Shown here: positions 57,841 through 64,000 of the stretch, piece by piece
Position numbering within the stretch: position 1 is the first letter of the stretch
Layout: every line of letters starts with the position of its first letter
Assembly: GCA_937871985.1 (NCBI GenBank)
Contig: CALMPB010000382.1
Coordinates: forward strand, 6,093-70,092
Direction of reading: 5' to 3'
Length of the DNA: 64,000 bases
Source: an uncultured Burkholderiaceae bacterium
GTDB lineage: Bacteria > Pseudomonadota > Gammaproteobacteria > Burkholderiales > Burkholderiaceae
The notes under the pieces: model-generated
The model's input: only the letters and a program-made list of their open reading frames with translations
What the model was told of the DNA's origin: nothing
Databases searched by the model: none
Translations under genes and position numbers: made by a program

Positions 57841-59691
57841 ATGACAGTACAACCCCGTTATCGCAGCGTGGCGATTGGCGCCCTGCCTGTGGAAACGACG
57901 CCTGGCGAAAACGGCCAAGTCTATGTAAAGACGCCTGTGCCGCTGCGGGACTACCCGCGCCGCCTCACCGATCGCCTGCACTACTGGGCTCAACAGGCCC
58001 CGGACCGCAGCTACATCGCCAAGCGCGACGAATCCGGCCAGTGGCGCCATATCAGCTACGCGCAAGCGCTGGACATGGCGCGGCACATCGGCCAGGCGCT
58101 GCTCGACCGCGGGCTGTCGCCCGACCGGCCGGTGCTGATGCTCTCCGAAAACGATCTGGAGCATGCGCTTCTGGCACTGGGCTGCCAATACGTCGGCATA
58201 CCCTATTCGCCGGTATCCCCGGCCTACTCGCTGGTTTCCAAGGATTTCGACAAGCTGCGCCATGTGGCGCAGGTGCTGACCCCCGGCCTGGTCTTCGTTT
58301 CCGACGCGCAAAAATACGCCGCCGCCGTCACGGCCACGCTCGACGACAGCGTCGAATACGTGGCCACGCGCGGCTCGACGCCGCAGCGCGCCAGCACCAC
58401 GTTCGAGTCGCTGCTGGCAACGCCGGTCACCGACGCCGTGGATGCGGCCTACGAGGCCACCAGCCCCGACACCATCGTCAAGTTCCTGTTCACCTCGGGC
58501 TCCACTTCGCTGCCCAAGGCGGTCATCAACACGCAGCGCATGCTGTGCAGCAATCTGCAAATGATTCTGCAGGTCTGGCCCTTCCTGGCCGAGGAACCGC
58601 CCATATTGGTCGACTGGCTGCCCTGGAACCATACCTTCGGCGGCAACCACAACCTGGGCCAAATCCTGTTCAACGGCGGCACGCTCTACATCGACGACGG
58701 CAAGCCCACGGAACAAGGCATGGCCATCACGTTGCGCAACCTGCGGGAAATCTCGCCCACCTTGTATTTCAACGTGCCCATAGGCTGGGAAAAAATCGCC
58801 AATGCGCTCGAAACGGACGAAGCTCTGCGCACCAGTTTCTATCGCCGGCTGAAAATGCAGTTCTATGCCGGAGCGGCCCTGGCCCAGCCGGTTTGGGACA
58901 AACTGCACGCCACGGCCGAAAAAGCCTGCGGCGAACGCATCATCATGACGACCGGCCTGGGCATGACCGAAACCTCGCCATCCGCCATGTTCGTGCTCGA
59001 GGAAAGAGCGCTGGCGGGGCAAATAGGCGTTCCGCTGCCCGGCATGGAGTTGAAGCTCATTCCCAACGGCGACAAAATCGAGGTGCGCTACCGCGGCCCG
59101 AACGTCACCCCCGGATACTGGCGGGCTCCCGACAAAACGGCCGAGGCCTTTGACGAAGAAGGCTATTTTTGCTCGGGCGACGCCGTGAAATGGCTGGATC
59201 CCGACGACCCCAACCGCGGCTTCGTGTTCGACGGGCGCGTTGCCGAAGACTTCAAGCTCGACACCGGAACCTGGGTCAGCGTGGGCTATCTGCGCACCCT
59301 GATTTGCCGCGAAGGCGCGCCCTATCTGCAGGATTGCGTCATTACCGGACACGACCGCCGCGAAGTCGGCATGCTCATCCTGCCCAACGTGCCTTTGTGC
59401 CGCAAGCTGTCGGGCCTGGACAGCAGCGCGACGGATCAGGACGTGCTGGCCTCCTCCCCTGTGCGCCAGTTCTTCCAAACTCTTACCGACCGCCTGTATC
59501 GACAAGGCACGGGCAGCGCCACCCGCATAGCGCGCGCGCTGATCCTCACGCAACCCCCGTCGCTGGATCTGGGCGAAATCACCGACAAAGGCTCCATCAA
59601 TCAACGGGCGGTACTTACCCACCGCCAGGATCAAGTCGAAACCTTATACAACGGCATGGATCCCGCCGTCATCATCCCCGCCGGTAAATAA
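57841..59691 (+). CDS. Feruloyl-CoA synthetase-like AMP-binding acyl-CoA ligase
   Basis: A 616-residue adenylate-forming ligase. The AMP-binding signature FTSGSTSLPK is at residues 217-226, and the block LVDWLPWNHTFGGNHNLGQI (residues 257-276) is diagnostic of feruloyl-CoA synthases. GLGMTETSP follows near residue 377. It activates ferulate, p-coumarate or caffeate to the CoA thioester, the entry step of hydroxycinnamate degradation. The partner enoyl-CoA hydratase/lyase and vanillin dehydrogenase genes are not in this window. GAGAGA precedes the ATG. Regulated most likely by the divergent MarR protein. Confidence 0.9.
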   Translation: MTVQPRYRSVAIGALPVETTPGENGQVYVKTPVPLRDYPRRLTDRLHYWAQQAPDRSYIAKRDESGQWRHISYAQALDMARHIGQALLDRGLSPDRPVLMLSENDLEHALLALGCQYVGIPYSPVSPAYSLVSKDFDKLRHVAQVLTPGLVFVSDAQKYAAAVTATLDDSVEYVATRGSTPQRASTTFESLLATPVTDAVDAAYEATSPDTIVKFLFTSGSTSLPKAVINTQRMLCSNLQMILQVWPFLAEEPPILVDWLPWNHTFGGNHNLGQILFNGGTLYIDDGKPTEQGMAITLRNLREISPTLYFNVPIGWEKIANALETDEALRTSFYRRLKMQFYAGAALAQPVWDKLHATAEKACGERIIMTTGLGMTETSPSAMFVLEERALAGQIGVPLPGMELKLIPNGDKIEVRYRGPNVTPGYWRAPDKTAEAFDEEGYFCSGDAVKWLDPDDPNRGFVFDGRVAEDFKLDTGTWVSVGYLRTLICREGAPYLQDCVITGHDRREVGMLILPNVPLCRKLSGLDSSATDQDVLASSPVRQFFQTLTDRLYRQGTGSATRIARALILTQPPSLDLGEITDKGSINQRAVLTHRQDQVETLYNGMDPAVIIPAGK

Positions 59692-59801
59692 GGCAAAAAC
59701 CGGGCGGGAGCAATCCCGCCCATCGCCGTCGGACGGATATCCAACGTCCAGCCGGCATCACAAAAGCAATTCAAAGCAGTTCACAACAGAGGAGATTGAG
59801 A

Positions 59802-60941
59802 ATGAAGAAAGTATTCCACGCAACCCTGCTGGCCGCCGCGCTGGGCCTGGGTGCCACGCAGGCCAACGCGGACATCACCATCGGTGTCGATCTGTCCTTG
59901 ACCGGCCCGGCTTCCGGCCTGGGCATTCCCGTCAATAGCGGCTTTGCACTATGGCCCGACAATATCGCCGGGCAAAAAGTCAAATTCATCACCCTGGACG
60001 ACGCCAGCGACCCGGCCAAGGCTCAGAAGAACGCGCAGCGCCTGATCAGCGAAGATCACGTCGACCTCATCATCGGCTCCAGCACCACCACCCCCGCCAT
60101 CGCCATGGGTGAAGTGGCCGCCGAAGGCAAGACCGTGCAACTGGCCGCGGCGCCGGCCGAGTTCCCCGAAGGCAAAGGCACCTGGACCTTCCGCTTGCCC
60201 CAATCCACCGCTGTCATGGCCGGCGGCGTCATCGACCACATGAAAAAACATGGCGTAAAGTCGTTTGCCTTCATCGGCTATAACGACGCCTACGGCGAAA
60301 GCTGGCTCAAGGAACTCACCAACCTGGCCAATGCCAACGGCATCAAGGTCACCGACGTCGAGCGCTATGCCCGGGCCGATACCAGCGTCACGGCGCAAGC
60401 CCTCAAAGCCATCGCCTCCAAGCCCGACGCCATCCTCATCGTGGCATCGGGCAGCGGCTCCGCCATGCCCCACACTACCGTGGTCGAACGCGGTTTCAAA
60501 GGCAAGATCTACCAAACGCACAGCGCCGCGTCGCGCGACCTGATCCGCTTGGGCGGCAAGGCCGTCGAAGGCTCTTTCGTCGTATCGGGGCTGGCCGTTT
60601 ATCCTGAAGGCCTGCCCGACACCCACCCCTCCAAGAAACTGGCGGTGGACTTCGTCAACGCCTACGAAAAGAAATACGGTCCCGGATCGCGCAGCCAGTT
60701 TGCCGCGCACGCCTACGACGCCTATCTGATCCTGAGCAAGGTCGTGCCGGTAGCGCTCAAAAAAGCCAAGCCCGGCACCCCCGAGTTCCGCAGCGCACTG
60801 AAAGACGCCCTGGAAAGCTACGGCAGCATCCCGGTTACCCAAGGCGTCCTCACCTATACCAAGACCGACCATTTCGGTTTCGACAACAAAGCCCAGATGA
60901 TGCTTACCATCAAAAACGGCAAGTTCGTCGCCGCCGATTAA
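59802..60941 (+). CDS. Branched-chain-amino-acid-type ABC substrate-binding protein
   Basis: A 379-residue periplasmic protein with a signal peptide cleaved near ANADI (residues 22-25) and the Peripla_BP_6 (LivJ-like) fold: ITIGVDLSLTGPASGLGIPV start, IIGSSTTTPAIAMGEVAAEG, FAFIGYNDAYGESWLKEL. In aromatic-degrading bacteria similar proteins bind benzoates or phenylpropanoids such as ferulate and p-coumarate. It follows the CoA ligase by 110 bp with a strong AGAGGAGAT site, suggesting co-regulation, but no cognate permease or ATPase genes follow. Confidence 0.88.
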   Translation: MKKVFHATLLAAALGLGATQANADITIGVDLSLTGPASGLGIPVNSGFALWPDNIAGQKVKFITLDDASDPAKAQKNAQRLISEDHVDLIIGSSTTTPAIAMGEVAAEGKTVQLAAAPAEFPEGKGTWTFRLPQSTAVMAGGVIDHMKKHGVKSFAFIGYNDAYGESWLKELTNLANANGIKVTDVERYARADTSVTAQALKAIASKPDAILIVASGSGSAMPHTTVVERGFKGKIYQTHSAASRDLIRLGGKAVEGSFVVSGLAVYPEGLPDTHPSKKLAVDFVNAYEKKYGPGSRSQFAAHAYDAYLILSKVVPVALKKAKPGTPEFRSALKDALESYGSIPVTQGVLTYTKTDHFGFDNKAQMMLTIKNGKFVAAD

Positions 60942-61022
60942 AAGCGCCAGACCGCGTTCCGGCAAGCACTCGCTTTGCCGGAACGCAGCGAGCGGGTGCA
61001 ACGCCACCCGCTCGAAGCGCCC

Positions 61023-61826
61023 TCAGCGGGCATTCACCGTCAACCCGCCATCCAGGGCAATCTTCGCGCCATTGACGTAAGCACCACGATCGGAAGCCAG
61101 GAAGGCCGCCATGTCGCCAACCTCTTCCACCCTGGCCAGGCGCCCGGCCAGAATCCCCTTTTCCCGGCAAAACTCGCTTAGCCACTGCTCTTTCGTCTTG
61201 CCTTCCGCCTTGGCCATGTTCTCGGCCCAGACTTCGCGCCACTCGGTCAGGACGACGCCCGGCACGATGGTATTCACCTTGATGCCCTCCTTGCCCAGAT
61301 CGGCCGCCAGGTAGCCCGCCATATGCATCAGCGCCGCGTTGTTCAGGCCATAAGTCAAGGCCGGCATCCAGGCCATCGCACCCGAGGCGCCGGCGATATT
61401 CAAGATGCGGCCGGTGCCATCACGAGCCAGTAACGGCAGGAACTCACGTATCATGCGCAAGGCGCCAAGCGTCTTGATCTGCACCTGGCCCAACCAGTCC
61501 GCATCGCCCCAGGTAATTTCCCTGTCGTTGCGCTTGATGGCCTCGCCCGCGTTATTGACCACGATATGAATGGTCGGAAAATGCGCTTTCACCTCCTCGA
61601 CTGCGGCACGCACGGAGTCGTGCCGCGTAACATCGCAAGCCAGGGGCAGCGCCTGCACATCGAACTGCGCCGCGATATCCCGGGCAACGGCCTGCAGCCC
61701 CTCCAGCCCGCGTGCCAACAGCACGACGTCTACGCCCTCCGCGGCCAATGAGTGGGCAACACCTTTGCCCACCCCTTTGCTCGCTCCCGTCACCACGGCA
61801 ACACGTCCCTTCAATCCTAAATCCAT
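61023..61826 (-). CDS. Short-chain dehydrogenase/reductase-like protein with altered active site
   Basis: A 267-residue Rossmann protein. The cofactor motif TGASKGVGKG is near residues 13-22 and NNAG near residues 91-94. The catalytic residues deviate: the usual Ser is Gly146 (Ser148 lies two residues on), Tyr159 is kept, and the Lys four residues later is Asn163 (YGLNN). It may be a non-reductase member or use another base. ATG 61826 is chosen because GGAG lies 6 bases upstream; ATGs at 61832 and 61865 are alternatives. Monocistronic between the convergent binding-protein gene and the upstream pirin gene. Confidence 0.82.
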   Translation of the reverse strand: MDLGLKGRVAVVTGASKGVGKGVAHSLAAEGVDVVLLARGLEGLQAVARDIAAQFDVQALPLACDVTRHDSVRAAVEEVKAHFPTIHIVVNNAGEAIKRNDREITWGDADWLGQVQIKTLGALRMIREFLPLLARDGTGRILNIAGASGAMAWMPALTYGLNNAALMHMAGYLAADLGKEGIKVNTIVPGVVLTEWREVWAENMAKAEGKTKEQWLSEFCREKGILAGRLARVEEVGDMAAFLASDRGAYVNGAKIALDGGLTVNAR

Positions 61827-61892
61827 GTCCATCTCCTCAAAGAGCAGGCCGTGCTGCGCCCGCAAGCATCCATCACACCTGAAGCCGTCCGG

Positions 61893-62759
61893 CTAGCCGG
61901 GCATCGCCCCGAACCGGCCGCTGTTGAAATCGTCGATAGCCTGCTCTATTTGCCGCTGGCTGTTCATGACGAACGGCCCATAGCCAACGATAGGCTCGTC
62001 TATCGGCTCTCCGCAAAGCAGCAAGACAACGGCGTCGCTATTGGCTTCCAGCACAAGGCTTTGGCCGGCCCGATCCAGCACGACCATCTGCGCCTCGCGC
62101 ACGATGGCACTGTCGTTCACCTGCACCGTACCGTGTAGGACAACCAGAGCCGCCGCCCAGCCGTCGGGCAATTCGAAGGTGTTGAACCCGCCCTGCTTCA
62201 ACCGCAAATCCCAGACGTTCATCGGCGTGTAGGTATGCACCGGGCCCGTGCGGCCGTCGAACTCACCCGCAATGACCCGCGCGACACCCGCCTCGTCCGG
62301 CAAGGCGACGGCAGGAATTTCGCGATCGAGAATGGCCTGGTAGCCGGGAGTGGTCATCTTGTCCTTCTCGGGCAGATTCACCCACAGCTGCACCATTTCA
62401 AGCAAGCCGCCCGACTGGCTGAACTCCGGTGAATGAAATTCCTCATGCAAAATGCCCGAGCCCGCCGTCATCCATTGCACGTCGCCAGGACGTATCACCC
62501 CGCCCTTGCCGGTCGAATCACGATGCGCCACCTCGCCTTTGTAGACAATGGTCACCGTCTCGAACCCGCGATGCGGATGCTGGCCCACCCCGCGCGGCTT
62601 GCCCGTCGGCGCGAAGTCCTGAGGGCCGGCATAGTCGAGCAGCAAAAAGGGGCTGAGCTGCCTGCCGTGGCTGCCGTAGGAAAACAAGGAACGCACGGGA
62701 AAGCCATCGCCAACCCAATGAGAGCGAGGAGCGCTATAAACACCTAAAATCTTTTTCAT
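61893..62759 (-). CDS. Pirin family protein
   Basis: A 288-residue bicupin. The Fe ligands of pirin are conserved: His61 and His63 in HPHRGFETVT, His105 and Glu107 in ILHEEFH. Some pirins are quercetin 2,3-dioxygenases, others regulators. It is divergent from the LysR gene at 62913 over 153 bp, the standard arrangement for LysR-controlled pirin genes. The C-terminal cupin is degenerate, as usual. Confidence 0.92.
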   Translation of the reverse strand: MKKILGVYSAPRSHWVGDGFPVRSLFSYGSHGRQLSPFLLLDYAGPQDFAPTGKPRGVGQHPHRGFETVTIVYKGEVAHRDSTGKGGVIRPGDVQWMTAGSGILHEEFHSPEFSQSGGLLEMVQLWVNLPEKDKMTTPGYQAILDREIPAVALPDEAGVARVIAGEFDGRTGPVHTYTPMNVWDLRLKQGGFNTFELPDGWAAALVVLHGTVQVNDSAIVREAQMVVLDRAGQSLVLEANSDAVVLLLCGEPIDEPIVGYGPFVMNSQRQIEQAIDDFNSGRFGAMPG

Positions 62760-62801
62760 GCCATCTCCGGTAAATCAGACCGCCTGATTGATGAGATTAA
62801 G

Positions 62802-62811
62802 CATAGCTATG
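62802..62811. promoter_or_regulatory. Palindrome between pirin and the LysR gene
   Basis: CATAGCTATG is a perfect 10-bp palindrome in the divergent region, possibly part of a LysR site. The evidence is weak because of its shortness. Confidence 0.25.
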
Positions 62812-62912
62812 AGACGAGTCGGTGAATAGCGTGCTAAATTGACTTACAGAGTCCTACCCAAGGAACGACAGCCAGGGCGCACACCCGCCTCAAACGGAAA
62901 GCCGCAGCCGCC

Positions 62913-63818
62913 ATGCAGGATCTGAACGATCTCTATTACTTCGTCCAAGCCGTGAACCACGGGGGCTTCGCGCCGGCGGGCCGAACATTGAACATTCCCA
63001 AATCCAAGCTCAGCCGACGCATCGCCCTGCTGGAGGAAAGACTGGGAGTCCGTCTGATCCAGCGTTCGACACGCCACTTCGCCATGACGGAGGTCGGCCG
63101 CAGCTTCTATGAACACTGCAACGCCATGCTCATGGAAGCCGAGGCAGCACAAGAGGTCGTCGACGCCACGCGCGCCGAACCGCGCGGCGTAATCCGCATT
63201 AGCTGCCCGATTGCGCTGCTGCACGTGCATGTCGGCAGAATGCTGGCCGGCTTCATGGCCCGCTACCCTCAGGTCACGGTGCATCTGGAGGCGTCCAACC
63301 GCGCCGTGGACGTCATGGGCGAGGCTGTGGATGTGGCGATCCGCGTGCGCCCGCCGCCTTTTCAGGACAGCGACCTGGTCATGCGCGTCCTGGCCGATCG
63401 CGGGCAATGCCTGATAGCCAGCCCGGCCCTCATCCAGCGCCTGGGCCCGCCCGCATCTCCGGCGGCTCTGGAAGGCTGGCCCAGCCTCGGACTTGGAGCG
63501 CCGCATCAAACCCATACCTGGTCGCTGCAGGGGCCGGACGGCGCCCAGGCCGTCATCCACCATGCGCCCCGGCTGGTGACTACGGACATGATCGCACTGC
63601 GCAGTGCCGCAATAGCTGGAGTGGGGGTCGTACAACTGCCCCTGCTGATGGTGCAAAATCATCTGGCCGAAGGGTCCCTGCTCAAGATCCTGCCGGAATG
63701 GGCGCCGCGGCGCGAGATCATCCATGCCGTGTTCCCGACCCGGCGCGGCCTGCTTCCGTCAGTGCGGGCCCTGGTGGATCATCTGGCGGAAAGCTTCGCC
63801 GCCATCAAGGAAGAATAG
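62913..63818 (+). CDS. LysR-family transcriptional regulator
   Basis: A 301-residue LysR protein. The HTH is MQDLNDLYYFVQAVNHGGF..LNIPKSKLSRRIALLEERLGV, and the effector domain begins near residue 90 (GVIRISCPIALLHVHVGRML). It belongs to the CrgA/AaeR-like branch. Divergent transcription suggests it controls the pirin gene. It has no good ribosome site but no alternative start that is better. Confidence 0.92.
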   Translation: MQDLNDLYYFVQAVNHGGFAPAGRTLNIPKSKLSRRIALLEERLGVRLIQRSTRHFAMTEVGRSFYEHCNAMLMEAEAAQEVVDATRAEPRGVIRISCPIALLHVHVGRMLAGFMARYPQVTVHLEASNRAVDVMGEAVDVAIRVRPPPFQDSDLVMRVLADRGQCLIASPALIQRLGPPASPAALEGWPSLGLGAPHQTHTWSLQGPDGAQAVIHHAPRLVTTDMIALRSAAIAGVGVVQLPLLMVQNHLAEGSLLKILPEWAPRREIIHAVFPTRRGLLPSVRALVDHLAESFAAIKEE

Positions 63819-63889
63819 CGGATCCCTTATCTGCATGCCTTGCCATTCCCTTCACAAAGGCGAGGCTTGAGCTTGCGCGCGACCGAATG

Positions 63890-63935
63890 GCAATAAAAAA
63901 ACCACTCGATTAAATTCGAGTGGTTTTTTTATTGC
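63890..63935. terminator. Perfect bidirectional intrinsic terminator
   Basis: A 20-bp perfect stem with a 6-base loop has the T-run on both strands, since the stem ends A/T-rich: AAAAAACCACTCGA..TCGAGTGGTTTTTTT. It ends the LysR transcript rightwards and the tRNA-Val transcript leftwards, starting 10 bp beyond the tRNA 3' end. Confidence 0.9.
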
Positions 63936-63945
63936 GCAAAAAGTT

Positions 63946-64000
63946 TGGTGGGTGCTACAGGGGTCGAACCTGTGACCTACGCCTTGTAAGGGCGCCGCTC
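63946..64000 (-). tRNA. tRNA-Val (anticodon TAC), 3' part
   Basis: The minus strand reads an anticodon loop CTTACAA (anticodon TAC, valine), a variable loop, a T arm with GGTTCGACC and an acceptor end terminating in encoded CCA at 63946. The 5' part (acceptor and D arm) lies beyond the right edge. The anticodon stem and T stem pair as expected. Confidence 0.92.

Noticed and set aside
57685..59634. A 649-codon open frame on the minus strand
   Set aside because: Antisense to the CoA ligase, whose motifs are intact; the antisense translation has no domain.
63946..64000. Possible phage or island attachment site at the tRNA 3' end
   Set aside because: No integrase or direct repeat of the tRNA end was seen in this window.

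Overview
This is a high-GC, gene-dense bacterial chromosome segment. It most resembles a betaproteobacterium of the order Burkholderiales, probably family Alcaligenaceae (a Bordetella/Achromobacter/Pusillimonas-like organism). That placement is an inference from protein style: a 16-stranded type general porin, a fused MrpAB antiporter subunit, an sbp-cysTWA-cysB sulfate locus, an RcnB-domain protein and a Fiu-type receptor. The genus cannot be fixed from this window. I see no insertion sequence, integrase, phage gene, CRISPR array or rRNA. One tRNA gene (Val, anticodon TAC) is cut by the right edge, and the N-terminal part of tsaD is cut by the left edge.

Layout. 1-2.2 kb: tsaD fragment, an NCS2 purine-type permease and a thioredoxin. 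2.2-8.3 kb: a complete tripartite RND efflux operon on the minus strand (adaptor, pump, outer-membrane channel). 8.3-23.2 kb: housekeeping genes (IMPACT-family protein, YbiT-type ABC-F ATPase, LD-carboxypeptidase, two MFS transporters, tadA, a HAD hydrolase, a universal-stress protein, nnr, a YadGH-type ABC exporter, an EF-G paralogue, yajQ). 23.4-25.4 kb: an RcnB-like secreted protein, a tandem 79-bp GC-rich terminator repeat, tpm and a degenerate GGDEF-like protein. 25.6-33.7 kb: a sulfur region with a YeeE thiosulfate-type transporter and small partner ORF, a periplasmic rhodanese, and sulfate ABC uptake (sbp, cysTWA) with a CysB-family regulator. 34.3-40.3 kb: a six-gene Mrp Na+/H+ antiporter operon with overlapping start and stop codons. 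40.4-45.8 kb: a secreted hypothetical, a porin, Kup potassium uptake and a QseBC/TctDE-like two-component system. 46-48.4 kb: tonB-exbB-exbD behind a candidate Fur box.

48.4-53.7 kb is the main accessory segment. It has visibly lower GC than its flanks and carries an IclR regulator divergent from a bicupin ring-cleavage dioxygenase, a dienelactone-hydrolase-family protein, a maleylacetate-reductase-family protein and an AAHS-type aromatic-acid transporter. The gene combination does not match the textbook gentisate pathway and is the best candidate here for unusual biochemistry.

53.9-57.1 kb returns to iron: a Fur-boxed catecholate-type TonB-dependent receptor and a Sel1-repeat protein. 57.1-61 kb is a hydroxycinnamate-type module: a MarR regulator, a palindromic operator, a feruloyl-CoA-synthetase-like ligase and an orphan branched-chain-amino-acid-type binding protein. 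61-64 kb holds an SDR that lacks canonical active-site residues, a pirin with a divergent LysR regulator, a perfect bidirectional terminator and the tRNA.

The ions and nutrients handled suggest a versatile environmental or host-associated heterotroph: iron by siderophore piracy, sulfate and thiosulfate, potassium, sodium/proton exchange, and plant-derived aromatics.
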